Assembly: GCA_022826005.1 (NCBI GenBank)
Contig: JAJDVT010000044.1
Coordinates: 1 to 40,945 of the forward strand
Direction: 5' to 3'
Source of the DNA: Gemmatimonadota bacterium
GTDB lineage: Bacteria; Gemmatimonadota; Gemmatimonadetes; Longimicrobiales; Gaopeijiaceae
DNA: 40,945 bases
Made by a program: the position numbers and the translations under genes. The notes under the pieces are model-generated. The model worked only from the letters and a program-made list of their open reading frames with translations. It did no database searches and was not told where the DNA came from. Shown one piece after another: positions 23,099 through 31,866 of the stretch. Position 1 is the stretch's first letter. Every line of letters begins with the position of its first letter.

Positions 23099-25459
23099 CT
23101 ACTCCGGCCCCGCAGGCATGAAGTAGCCTACCCCGCGCTCGTTCCGGATGTAGGCCGGGTTGGCCGCGTCGTCTCCCAGCTTGCGGCGCAGCCGCTTCAC
23201 GACGGCGCGAACCAGTTTGGGATCCGGTGGGCGTTGACGCCCCCCGCGCCACGCCTGGCGCTGCAGCGACTCGTGCGTGAGCACCCGTCCGGCATTGACC
23301 GAAAGCACGCGGAGCAGCTCGTACTCGGTGGGGGTCAGCCGCACGGGCCGGCCCTTGAGGGCGACGCGCCGCCGGTCATAGCGGATGGCGAGGTCCCCGA
23401 GCACGAACGGCCTCGGACCGGCCACGCGCCGTAGCGCCGCCCTTACTCTGGCCGCAAGCTCCGACGGGGAAAACGGCTTGACGATGTAGTCCGCCGCGCC
23501 GGCGTCCAGCGCCCGGACGATCGTTTCGTCCCGGCCGTAGGCGGAGATGAAGATGACCGGCAGGTCGGTCAGCTCGGGAACCCGCTCCATCAGCGCGATG
23601 CCATCGGTCCCGGGGAGGAGCAGGTCCAGCAGCACCAGCCCGGGCCTGTGCAGCTTGACGAGGCGGGCCACCTCCTCCGGATCCCCGGTCACGATCGGGG
23701 CGTAGCCCGCCTCCGTGAGCGCGTCGCGGACGTACCGGAGCATCTGCGGGTCGTCGTCCACCACCAGGATACTCGCCTGCTCCGTCCCCTCCCGGGCCCG
23801 GCCCTTGCCGTCCCTTGCAAGGCCCGTGGCGGTCGCGCCCGGCTCCTCGGCCAACGGCAACGTGAAGCTGAACCGCGTACCCTGTCCCACGCCGCCGCTG
23901 TCGGCCCGGATGCGGCCCCCGTGCGCCTCTACCAGGCCCTTGCAGATGGTCAAGCCCAGGCCGGCCCCGCCGACCCCGCGCTCGCGGTCGCCGCCGGCCG
24001 GGGGGGCGTACTTGCGAAAGAGGTGCGGCAGCCGGTCCGGCGGCACGCCGCGGCCCTGGTCGGTCACGGAGATCACCATGTGCGGGCCGTCCACCGCCGC
24101 GTCGATTCCGATGGGAGACGCTTCCGGAGAATACTTGGCCGCGTTGGACAGAAGGTTGCCCAGCACCTGGACGATGCGGGCCCGGTCGGCCAGCACGCGC
24201 GGCAGGTCCTCGGGCAGGTCGATGTTGAGGGTATGTCTGCCCGTGCCGCTCACGAACGTGCCGCGGGCCTGGTCCACCAGTGAGGAGACCGCCACGGGCT
24301 CGGGCGAAACCGACAGTGTGCCCGTCACGATCCGCCCGTGGTCGAGCAGTTCGCCGATCAGGCCGCGCATGCGGTCGGCCTGATCGTCGATGACCCGGAA
24401 AAACTGCAGCATTTCGGCCGGGTCCGGCGCCTGCGAGGCGCCCAGAACGGTTGCCGTGGAGCCCTTGATCGAGATCAGCGGCGTTCGCAACTCGTGGCTC
24501 ACGATCCCGAGGAACTCGGCCCGCATGCGCTCAAGTTCCTCGAGTGGCCCCAGGTCCTGAAGCGTGACCACGACCGACAGCACCGAGCCGTCGTCCCCCA
24601 GGATCGGTGTCGAGTTCACCAGCGTGGTCACGCTCCGGCCGTCGGGGACCGAGAGTGTCATCTCCTCCGCACGCACCTTCTCGCCGTCGCTCAGCAGCTG
24701 CGCCAGCGGAAACCGGGCAAGCGCAACCTCCCGCCCGTCGGCCCGGTGGCAGGTGATCATTTCCACCAGTTCCGCCGGGCCGTACCCCGGTATGCTCAGA
24801 CCATCGACGATCCGGCGCGCCTCCTTGTTGAACGTCACGGCGTCGCCGGCTCGCCCGTCGAAGACGACGACGCCTACGGGCGAGGTCTCGATCAGGGTCT
24901 CGAGGTCGGCCCTGGCCCTCCGCTCCTCGCGGTGCGCACGGGCATTCGCGATCGCGGTCGCCGCCTGGGCCGCGAACAGCGTCAGCACCTCTTCATCGTC
25001 GGTCGTGAACTCGCGGCCGCCTTCCTTCTCGCCAAGAAAGAAGTTGCCGACGTTGATATCGCGGTGCCGTAGCGGCGTGCCCACCATCGTCTTCGATGGC
25101 ATCACCTCGTGCGAGAAGCCCAGCGCCCGGACATAGGCGGGCAGGTCGCCTACGCGAATCGGCGCGGCAAGACTCCTGAGGTGTTCGAACAGCCGCGGAC
25201 CGTACGGCCAGGCGACCATTTCGTCCTGCTCTACCGGCGCGAACCCGGACATTACGAACTCGTCGGCCTGTCCGGTGCCGTCGACGGTCACGATCACGCC
25301 GTAGCGCGCCCCGGTCAGAGCGCGTGCGCTGTCGACGACCTCCTGCAGCACGGTGTCGAGATCCAGGCTGGCGTTCGCCCGCAAGACGGCCGCGCTCAGT
25401 CTCGACACACGCTCCCGGAGCGCCCCGATCTCCCGTTGCAGCTCGGCGGAATGGTCCAT
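23099..25459 (-). CDS. Hybrid sensor kinase / response regulator with DNA-binding output
   Basis: 786-aa cytoplasmic signalling protein. Domains in order: coiled start (1-30); GAF sensor (~35-180); PAS-like domain (~190-305); histidine-kinase dimerisation helix with phospho-acceptor His322 in GIVSHELRTPL; ATPase domain with N box NLLSNAAKYS (~435) and glycine boxes DQGRGVPP and GGAGLGL; receiver domain with ILVVDDD and phospho-acceptor Asp612 (LVLLDLLLPG); and an OmpR/PhoB-type winged helix (LTPTEYELLRVL, RNERGVGYF). Kinase, receiver and DNA-binding output on one chain is an uncommon arrangement. No membrane segment is present, so it senses an internal or diffusible signal. ATG 25459 is chosen because a G-rich Shine-Dalgarno-like run precedes it; a start 17 codons upstream is possible. 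It is divergent from the CRISPR operon with about 370 bases between. Confidence 0.9.
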   Translation of the reverse strand: MDHSAELQREIGALRERVSRLSAAVLRANASLDLDTVLQEVVDSARALTGARYGVIVTVDGTGQADEFVMSGFAPVEQDEMVAWPYGPRLFEHLRSLAAPIRVGDLPAYVRALGFSHEVMPSKTMVGTPLRHRDINVGNFFLGEKEGGREFTTDDEEVLTLFAAQAATAIANARAHREERRARADLETLIETSPVGVVVFDGRAGDAVTFNKEARRIVDGLSIPGYGPAELVEMITCHRADGREVALARFPLAQLLSDGEKVRAEEMTLSVPDGRSVTTLVNSTPILGDDGSVLSVVVTLQDLGPLEELERMRAEFLGIVSHELRTPLISIKGSTATVLGASQAPDPAEMLQFFRVIDDQADRMRGLIGELLDHGRIVTGTLSVSPEPVAVSSLVDQARGTFVSGTGRHTLNIDLPEDLPRVLADRARIVQVLGNLLSNAAKYSPEASPIGIDAAVDGPHMVISVTDQGRGVPPDRLPHLFRKYAPPAGGDRERGVGGAGLGLTICKGLVEAHGGRIRADSGGVGQGTRFSFTLPLAEEPGATATGLARDGKGRAREGTEQASILVVDDDPQMLRYVRDALTEAGYAPIVTGDPEEVARLVKLHRPGLVLLDLLLPGTDGIALMERVPELTDLPVIFISAYGRDETIVRALDAGAADYIVKPFSPSELAARVRAALRRVAGPRPFVLGDLAIRYDRRRVALKGRPVRLTPTEYELLRVLSVNAGRVLTHESLQRQAWRGGRQRPPDPKLVRAVVKRLRRKLGDDAANPAYIRNERGVGYFMPAGPE

Positions 25460-25826
25460 CACTGTGTCAACCCCCCTTTTCCTGGACCCGGCGAGCCGCG
25501 CACGGAACACGTTTCCACGCGTCGGCCGGTGCCGGCGTATCGCTCACTTGTCATGAAGATATACCCAAAATGTCACGCGACAAATCGGGTTCCGCGGCGG
25601 TGCCAAAGGCAAGGGTCGGGAGAGGGTGCCGACCACTTCTTGACGCGCTTCGTATCACGAAACTAGTATGAGATGAAGAGAAGAGATCACGTAATTGCCG
25701 CACGGTCGTGGTGTCCACGACGTAGTGATCACGAATCGGGAAGCTGGCGAACGGACAGCGCCCGCGTCACTCGGTCCACCATTCCCCTTGGTGCGCCGAA
25801 CCAGTCCAGCCGGAGGGAACCGTCTG
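25460..25826 (+). promoter_or_regulatory. Divergent regulatory region, kinase gene and CRISPR operon
   Basis: It must contain the promoters of both divergent units. The main structure is a nested hairpin at 25685-25730: outer arms GATCAC/GTGATC and an inner perfect stem GTCGTGG-TGT-CCACGAC. The csb1 ribosome-binding site GGAGGG is at 25811-25816. No confident -35/-10 pair was found. Confidence 0.4.
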
Positions 25827-27023
25827 GTGGCACAGAAAATCGGCTTGAAGGCTCTTGTTGCTGGCTGTGCGGACGATTCATTCGAAGACGGGATCCGGAT
25901 CGATTCGGCACTGGAGTCACTTTCCGGAGCGGACGGGCTGGTCAAGCCGGCGGTCTATGAAGGTGGAATCTACCAGATGGACCAGCGGTGGGCGTCCCCT
26001 GCCGACAAGGAGCCCACGAGAGTCATCGTCATCGACAGCGTTCCTTCGCAGGCGAACCGGCTCGAGGAGGCCCTGCGCCGCAACCGGGAGACCACCGGGG
26101 TGCCCGAAATGGTACTGGATCTCTCCGACCTGAAGAACCTGCCGGCGCACCTGCCGCGGCAGATTTCCAGCCTGGAATTCCCGCACAGGAACGCGGACGC
26201 CTACCTGCGCGACGCCCGGATGGATGGAAGCGACTTCATCAAGACCGAGCTGGGCAAGTCGATCTTCGAGGCCACGCCCAACCGCTGCGGACCGCTGATG
26301 GCGTGGTTCCCGCAGGCGCTGCTGTACGGCTTCTGGCAGTCGCACCTGGGCAAGAAGCGCCACAACACCAAGCACGCGCGCGCGTGGGTATCGGAGATAG
26401 TCGGGTGGCGGCCCGCGTCCGTCGAGACCAGGGTGCTCGGGCTGAAGGGCGACCCGATGAACCTCAACACCGGAGAGACGCTGACCTCGAACCCAGACGA
26501 CCGCTACCAGTGGGAGATGGGCCGTGCCCCCGTCGAGGGCGGAAGGAAGGACAAGCTCTCCGAAATCGGACACGGCCAGGTGCCCTTCATGGGCGACGAG
26601 GCCCCGGCCGCCGCCGTATCCTTCTCGCGGGTGACCCAGCGCGCGACGGTTTCGTTCGCGCAGTTGAGGCGCGTCAGTCTCGGGCCGGAGTATGGCCCGC
26701 GGGGCGACGCGGCTGCCCGCGCACTGCTGGTGGCGCTTGGGCTCCACGCGCATGTGCTCGCATTCGGGCGGGGATTCGCCCTGCGTTCCGGCGCCGCGCT
26801 CAGGCCGACGGAAACCGGCGCCACGTGGCTGGGAGCCGGCGGAGACAGGGCCGTAGCCCTTGGAGGGGCCGCCACTACCGGTGAACTGGTCGGCGCGGCC
26901 CTCGCGCGAGCCCGGTCCGAGGGCGTGCCCCTGGACGGCTGGGACCAGCCCGCGCTCCGCCTTACGCCGAGGGACAATCTGCGCAAGGCCATCATGTCCA
27001 CGTGGCCGCAGCCGGCCGACTGA
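25827..27023 (+). CDS. csb1: Type I-G CRISPR backbone protein Csb1 (Cas7)
   Basis: Cas7-group RAMP protein (GSU0053 family) that polymerises along the crRNA to form the backbone of the type I-G (formerly I-U) Cascade. 398 aa, the usual size. The GTG start at 25827 follows GGAGGG by 10 bases; product VAQKIGLKALVAGCADDSFE. Recognisable family features: an N-terminal VVIDS(V)xSQANR(L)E-like stretch (VIVIDSVPSQANRLEEALRR), the region GFWQSHLGKKRHNTKHARAWVSEIVG-like at about residues 165-195, and a C-terminal ARALLVALGLHAHVLAFGRG helix. First gene of a four-gene operon; its stop shares a base with the csb2 start. No catalytic role is expected. Confidence 0.88.
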   Translation: MAQKIGLKALVAGCADDSFEDGIRIDSALESLSGADGLVKPAVYEGGIYQMDQRWASPADKEPTRVIVIDSVPSQANRLEEALRRNRETTGVPEMVLDLSDLKNLPAHLPRQISSLEFPHRNADAYLRDARMDGSDFIKTELGKSIFEATPNRCGPLMAWFPQALLYGFWQSHLGKKRHNTKHARAWVSEIVGWRPASVETRVLGLKGDPMNLNTGETLTSNPDDRYQWEMGRAPVEGGRKDKLSEIGHGQVPFMGDEAPAAAVSFSRVTQRATVSFAQLRRVSLGPEYGPRGDAAARALLVALGLHAHVLAFGRGFALRSGAALRPTETGATWLGAGGDRAVALGGAATTGELVGAALARARSEGVPLDGWDQPALRLTPRDNLRKAIMSTWPQPAD

Positions 27024-28444
27024 TGCTGGTGGTCTCCGTCGAACTCCTGCACGGGACCTTTCGCGGAGATCCGGACGGCACGGCGAACACGGGCGGACTG
27101 AGTCGCGGCGAGTGGCCGCCATCTCCATCCAGGCTGTTTGCGGCTCTGGTGGCCGCGGACGGCACGGGTGAGCGCTGCCGGGTAACCGATGGCTCCGAAC
27201 TCCGGTGGTTCGCGCGTCTGCCGCCGCCAGTCATTCATGCGGACGCCGCTCCTTGCCACCAGCCGCTGGAGCCGCGCTACGTGGTCGTCCCCCCGAAGAG
27301 CCCCCGGAAGTCCACCCACATGGAGTACGTCGGGCGGACGGGAACCAGAATCCGTCCGGGCTACCGGGTGACGCCGCGGCATCCACACATCGTCTATCGC
27401 TGGGATACCGAGGTGTCGGCGGAAGTACTTGACGCCCTCCGGCGGCGGGCGGCCCGAATCGGGTATCTCGGTGCCGCGGACACCCCGGTACGCGTCCGGG
27501 TCGGCGACAGAATGCCGGACCTGGAAACCTCCGCGGGAATCTACCGGCCCGACCCCGCCGGCGACCTCGCCATCGGCGTTCCCGAGGAGGGCGACCTGGA
27601 GCTGCTGGACCGGATGTTCGATGCCTGGCGCACACACGGGCCGGGTGTCGGCCGGTCCCAGTTTCCGGCCCTGCGCCACCGGGTCGGCTACCGTTCACCC
27701 GCCGGGCGGGCGGGCGTGAACCGCGGGGGCGTCGTTGCCTGGCTGCGCCTCGGCACGGCCGTGGCCGGGCGCCGCGTGTCCAGCGTTACGGCCGTCTTCA
27801 AGGACGCCGTGCTCAGCCGGTTCCAGGCGATTCACGGCGAGCCGCCACCCGTCCTGCACGGACACGGGTTTCGGCGCAAGGGCTTCGATCTCGCGCGCTA
27901 CCTGGCGCTGCCCGATGTCGGGAACCGGCGGTCGCGCGGGCACATCCACGGCCTGGCGCTCTGGCTGCCACCCGGGAGCGATTCGCCCGCAAGGGCCCGC
28001 ATTCGGGAAGCCGCGTTTTCCGTGAGCCGGCTTCACGGACACGGAGTGGACGTTGCCGTGCGCCCCACGATGGATGAGACCGGAATCGGCGGCGCCGCGA
28101 CGCGACGATGGACGCGGACCGCGCGCTGCTGGACCTCCGCGTTCCCGGTAGTCCATGAGCGCAGGGTACAGGTCGACCTGAACGAGGTCACCCGGTGGTG
28201 CCGGCACGCCGGATTCCCGGCTCCCCGCGCATTCCGGTCCGCGCGCGCGCCCTTCATTCCAGGTGGGTTGGACATGGCGCCTGCCGAGGTCAACCGGCCA
28301 GGGCGGGGCGGGCGGCCGTATTCCCACGTCATGATCTGGTTCGATGAGCCCGTGACCGGTCCCGTCGTACTCGGTTCCGCCCGGCAGCGCGGCCTCGGGC
28401 TCTGCGTGGACGTTCCCGGCGATTCGGAAGTGGATGCCGTCTGA
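27023..28444 (+). CDS. csb2: Type I-G Csb2, Cas5-Cas6 fusion
   Basis: GSU0054-family protein joining a Cas5 half, which caps the 5' handle of the crRNA, and a Cas6 half, which cuts the CRISPR transcript. 473 aa. The N-terminus MLVVSVELLHGTFRG followed by GEWPPSPSRLFAALVAA is the family signature. The Cas6 half has the RGHIHGLALWLP strand with candidate catalytic His residues near 304-308 and the closing glycine-rich loop GSARQRGLGLC near residue 452. The ATG overlaps the csb1 stop by one base. The Cas6 signature is intact, so crRNA processing should still work if repeats are available. Confidence 0.88.
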   Translation: MLVVSVELLHGTFRGDPDGTANTGGLSRGEWPPSPSRLFAALVAADGTGERCRVTDGSELRWFARLPPPVIHADAAPCHQPLEPRYVVVPPKSPRKSTHMEYVGRTGTRIRPGYRVTPRHPHIVYRWDTEVSAEVLDALRRRAARIGYLGAADTPVRVRVGDRMPDLETSAGIYRPDPAGDLAIGVPEEGDLELLDRMFDAWRTHGPGVGRSQFPALRHRVGYRSPAGRAGVNRGGVVAWLRLGTAVAGRRVSSVTAVFKDAVLSRFQAIHGEPPPVLHGHGFRRKGFDLARYLALPDVGNRRSRGHIHGLALWLPPGSDSPARARIREAAFSVSRLHGHGVDVAVRPTMDETGIGGAATRRWTRTARCWTSAFPVVHERRVQVDLNEVTRWCRHAGFPAPRAFRSARAPFIPGGLDMAPAEVNRPGRGGRPYSHVMIWFDEPVTGPVVLGSARQRGLGLCVDVPGDSEVDAV

Positions 28445-28460
28445 GAGGCGGCTCGGCCGA

Positions 28461-30827
28461 ATGCCGGGATTCAGGGCGTTCCATGAGGCCATCCACGACC
28501 GGCCGCCCCTGCCCTGGCAGGCGCGCCTCGCGAAACTGGTTGCGGAAACCGAAGCGTGGCCTGCGGAAGTGGAGATCCCGACCGGGCTGGGCAAGACCGC
28601 ATGCCTGGACATCGCGGTCTGGTGGCTGGCGTCCCAGGCGGATCGCCCGGCGGCGGCCCGGTCGGCGCCGACCCGGACCTGGTGGCTTGTGCAGCGTCCC
28701 GTGCTGGCGGACTCGACCGCGGAACATGCCCGGGCGCTCGGCGCGGCGCTTCGCGATCCCGTGGCCGCCGGGATCACCGGTGATGCGGCGACGATCATCC
28801 GGGCCGTTGCGGATCGGCTGCGTTCATTGGGATCCGACGCCGATGCGGGTCCGCTGGAGGTGATCCGGCATCGCGCGGGCGTCCAGGCACGGGTGCCGAC
28901 CGACCCGTCGAGGCCCGCCATCATCCTCTCCACGGTCCAGCTCTTCGGCTCTCGGCTGCTGTTCCGGGGCCAGGGAAGCAGTCGCTGCATGCACCCGGTC
29001 GATGCGGCGCACGCGGGCACCGACAGCCTTGTGTTGATTGACGATAGTCCATTCGCCAGGAACCTGCGGCGCCTGGTGCGGGATCTTGCAGACTGTACCC
29101 GGAAGGCCCGGCGGATCCTGGGCGGCGCCCGCTCGCTGCCCCGGGTGGTTTCCCTGACGGCGACCCGGGGCGCCTCGTCGTTCGACCGGTTCGGCCTCGA
29201 CGCCGACGATCATGCACACCCGTTCGTGCGGGAGCGACTCGACGCGCCGAAACGGATCGAGGCCAGGATCGAGCGCGGCAACGCCGACAAGGCGATTGCG
29301 AAGTGGGTGACGTCGCTCCTGGCCGGGGCGCGCGGTCCGGCCGGCTGCCTCGCGTTCGCCAACACGCTGACTGTCGCACGAGCGGTGTTCGGCCGGCTTT
29401 CCTCCTCGCCCCTCGCGGACGATGCGGACATCCTCCTCGCCACCGGACGAACACGCGAACGGGAAGCGGAAGGGATCCGGGCGCGCATCCTCGATCCGGT
29501 CCGCGGGATGGCGGCGTCCCGCAACTCCGAGGTGCGCCGCGACCGCCACCTTGTCGTGGTGGCCACGCCGACTCTGGAGGCCGGTGCCGACATCGATGTC
29601 CGGTTCCTGGTGACGGAAGCGTGCGGAGTGCGTGCGCTGACCCAGCGCCTCGGCCGCCTGAACCGGCGCGGCCGCCTTTCCGACGCCCGGGCGGTGTTCG
29701 TGCACGCGTCGAGGCGAGGCGATGGGCGCCTTGCCGGCGGTGGAGAAGCGGAAGCCGTGCTGGGGCGGCTTCGAGAGGCCGCCAAACGGGCCGGCGGAGG
29801 GCTGTCGGTGTCCCCGGGAAACCTGGCGGAGATACTCGGAGCCCCGGACGACGAGCCCGGCCGCATCCCGGAAGTCATGAACGGCCTCCTGTGGGAGTGG
29901 ACGAAGACGACAACGCCGCCCCCCGACGAGGCGCCGGTTGCTCCCTACTTCGCGGGCATCCCCGGCGTGGAACCCTCGGTGTGCCTCGTATGGCGCGCGC
30001 GGGTCCCGGACCACGGCGAAAGGATCCGGCCGCGACCCGGCGATCGCGAAGCCGTCCGCTGTCCGATTCGCCGGGTGCGCCGAGCCCTGATCGCGCACGA
30101 CGATCTGCGCCGCCTCGGCCCGGACGGGATCACGGCGGAGGTCATTGCGGCACGCGACATCCGTCCGGACGATACCCTCGTGCTCCCATCGGATCGCGGA
30201 TTGCTGGACGACTTCGGCTGGAACCCGGACTCGACAGCGCCGGTGGCCGACATTTCGGACGCGGCCCGCGGCACCCCGAAGACCGCCCCGGCCGTCGACC
30301 CCGATCTGCACGGCCACGCGGTTGGGGCGCGGTCGCGCCTGATCGCCGAGCGTCTCGGGTTGGCGCGTCCCCTGGCCGAGGCCGTCGAGCTCGCCGGGCG
30401 GTGGCTCGATCTTGGCAAGGCCGACCGGCGGTTCCAGCGCCGGCCGGCGGGATGGCCGAGCGGCGGGAGGCATGAACAGCTGTCGGCGCGCCTGTTGCAG
30501 AGGTGGCTGTCGATGGATCCCGGCCGCATGGATCCGGAGCAGGCCGACCTTCTGATCCACCTCGTCGCGAGTCATCGCGGCAGCGGGCGGCCGGTGGCGA
30601 GGCCGGTGCCGGACTACACGACCGAGGAAGTGTCGGCAACGATACGGGGGACGCCCGTTCGCTGTCCCGCCAACCTTTCGGAGACCGACTGGGGCCAACC
30701 GGTCCGGTTCCGGCGCCTCGATGACACCTTCGGTCCATGGGGCCTGGCTCTGCTCGAAGCGATCGTGAGGCAGGCGAACCACAGCGTGTCCGGGGGAACG
30801 GCCGTGTCCGGGACGGGCCATCGATGA
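28461..30827 (+). CDS. cas3: Type I-G Cas3 helicase with degenerate DEAH and HD motifs
   Basis: Helicase-nuclease of the type I-G system, with the HD domain at the C-terminus as usual for this subtype. 788 aa from ATG 28461 (MPGFRAFHEAIHDRPPLPWQ, which fits family N-termini; ATG 28434 is an alternative). Walker A is intact (TGLGKT, residues 41-46), as are the SLTATRG motif (~231), ATPTLEAGADIDV and the arginine-finger motif QRLGRLNRRG. Two active-site motifs are not: motif II, normally DEAH, is DDSP at residues 194-197 (LVLIDDSPF). The HD dyad, normally in a WHDLGKAD context, is LD at 649-650 (RWLDLGKADRRFQ). The later SHHG motif reads SHRG (His705-Arg706). Loss of the HD histidine and the motif II glutamate predicts little or no nuclease and weak ATPase. 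Its stop overlaps the next start (ATGA). Confidence 0.88.
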   Translation: MPGFRAFHEAIHDRPPLPWQARLAKLVAETEAWPAEVEIPTGLGKTACLDIAVWWLASQADRPAAARSAPTRTWWLVQRPVLADSTAEHARALGAALRDPVAAGITGDAATIIRAVADRLRSLGSDADAGPLEVIRHRAGVQARVPTDPSRPAIILSTVQLFGSRLLFRGQGSSRCMHPVDAAHAGTDSLVLIDDSPFARNLRRLVRDLADCTRKARRILGGARSLPRVVSLTATRGASSFDRFGLDADDHAHPFVRERLDAPKRIEARIERGNADKAIAKWVTSLLAGARGPAGCLAFANTLTVARAVFGRLSSSPLADDADILLATGRTREREAEGIRARILDPVRGMAASRNSEVRRDRHLVVVATPTLEAGADIDVRFLVTEACGVRALTQRLGRLNRRGRLSDARAVFVHASRRGDGRLAGGGEAEAVLGRLREAAKRAGGGLSVSPGNLAEILGAPDDEPGRIPEVMNGLLWEWTKTTTPPPDEAPVAPYFAGIPGVEPSVCLVWRARVPDHGERIRPRPGDREAVRCPIRRVRRALIAHDDLRRLGPDGITAEVIAARDIRPDDTLVLPSDRGLLDDFGWNPDSTAPVADISDAARGTPKTAPAVDPDLHGHAVGARSRLIAERLGLARPLAEAVELAGRWLDLGKADRRFQRRPAGWPSGGRHEQLSARLLQRWLSMDPGRMDPEQADLLIHLVASHRGSGRPVARPVPDYTTEEVSATIRGTPVRCPANLSETDWGQPVRFRRLDDTFGPWGLALLEAIVRQANHSVSGGTAVSGTGHR

Positions 30828-31744
30828 GTAGCCGGGTGACCTGCCGGGGCTTGCCGGGTTCCTGGGTAAACGGATGGTTGGCCGGCATCGGGGCGACGGT
30901 GCTGTGCCCGGAGATTCGGCTTGGCTGGACGGAAGATGGCACCCCGCGGGCCGTTCTGTCGTCTGCGGATGGCGACCCGGTGGAGCTGCTGTCCGCTGCC
31001 TGGCCCACGCGCGCCGCCCTCCGCGAGTTGCCGATCGCCGATGAGTGGGCGGACACGCCGCGCATGGAGCGCAAGGTGAACGTCGAAACCTTCTCCGCGC
31101 GGGTGCGGGCGGCCCGCGCTCACCCCGCCTCGTGGACCCTGTCCTCGACGATGACCGACCTCCACGTCACAGCGGACGGGCGGGTCGCGCACGCCCCGTT
31201 CGACCCGGCGGGTCCGGGATCCATCAGGTGGCTGCACGACCGGCTGCTGCGGGTCCATCGGCACGTCCCCCGGTCCGCCGGCTGGCCCGGCCCATCGCCC
31301 GGCCGACTGGCCCGGTCGCTGCAGGGAACCGCGCGGAGAGTACCGGGAAGCGGGCTGGGCTTCGACATCACCAGGTTGGCCTCGCAGGCGGACGACACGG
31401 TCAAGCGCGTCGAGCCGGTGGTCGAGGTTCTGGCGTTCTACGGGCTGGCGCTGTTCCCGTTGCGCGGAACGGGCACCGACGCGCGGTTGCGCCGGACCGT
31501 GCCGACTTCCGCGATCCAGCGCGGCTGGAGCCGGGAGAACGACACCAGGGAGCTGTGCTTCAGCTGGCCGGCATGGCGCGCTTGCCTCGACGCAGCCGCG
31601 ATCGATGCGCTCCTGGACCTCTGGCGTGACGATGACCGAGGCAACTGGGCGCTCCTGGGCATTCACTCCGCCTGGCGCAGCCTCCGGTACCGGCCGAGAG
31701 GGACGGCGGATCCGACGAGGGGGTACGGCTCGCAGCGGCTGTGA
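30824..31744 (+). CDS. Type I-G Cas8-like subunit
   Basis: 306 aa. It begins MSSRVTCRGLPGSWVNGWLAGIG, the start pattern of the protein that follows cas3 in type I-G loci (GSU0052/Cas8-like; some annotations call it the Cas3-extension family). It would act in the effector complex, in PAM reading or Cas3 recruitment by analogy with other Cas8 proteins. There are no catalytic motifs; recognisable patches are VLCPEIRLGWTEDGTP, FDITRLASQADDTVKRVEPVVEVLAFYGLALFP-like and a closing SAWRSLRYRPRGTAD. ATG 30824 overlaps the cas3 stop. Cas8/Csx17 proteins are often much longer, so this is a compact version. No cas1, cas2 or cas4 follows. Confidence 0.7.
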   Translation: MSSRVTCRGLPGSWVNGWLAGIGATVLCPEIRLGWTEDGTPRAVLSSADGDPVELLSAAWPTRAALRELPIADEWADTPRMERKVNVETFSARVRAARAHPASWTLSSTMTDLHVTADGRVAHAPFDPAGPGSIRWLHDRLLRVHRHVPRSAGWPGPSPGRLARSLQGTARRVPGSGLGFDITRLASQADDTVKRVEPVVEVLAFYGLALFPLRGTGTDARLRRTVPTSAIQRGWSRENDTRELCFSWPAWRACLDAAAIDALLDLWRDDDRGNWALLGIHSAWRSLRYRPRGTADPTRGYGSQRL

Positions 31745-31754
31745 CTCAGGTGGA

Positions 31755-31866
31755 AGGTGTCGCCGGGCTCGCCGCCCGGCCTTCGTTGAGCGGACATCAA
31801 CAGCCTTGCGAAGGCTGCCGTCTCAGGTGTCGCCGGAGAGGATGGGCTCCGGCCTTCGTTCGGCGG
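31755..31866 (+). CRISPR. Possible degenerate two-repeat CRISPR array
   Basis: Two related units start at 31755 and 31825, 70 bases apart, as expected for a ~36-nt repeat plus ~34-nt spacer. Each reads AGGTGTCGCCGG, hairpin, CCGGCCTTCGTT. Stems are GCCGGGC/GCCCGGC (31762-31780) and GCCGGAG/CTCCGGC (31832-31853), both perfect 7 bp but different in sequence. A GGCCTTCRTTGA-like 3' end agrees with my memory of type I-G repeats. The intervening piece contains another 7-bp hairpin (31801-31817). It directly follows the I-G operon. Repeats this divergent would be non-functional or a different kind of element. Confidence 0.4.

Noticed and set aside
28824-30821. 665-codon minus-strand frame opposite cas3
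   Set aside because: Mirror frame of high-GC coding DNA; the plus strand carries ordered helicase motifs and an HD-like domain.
31801-31817. Hairpin CAGCCTT-GCG-AAGGCTG as a CRISPR-operon terminator
   Set aside because: No T-tract follows; it falls inside the spacer-like segment and is better reported with the repeat-like units.
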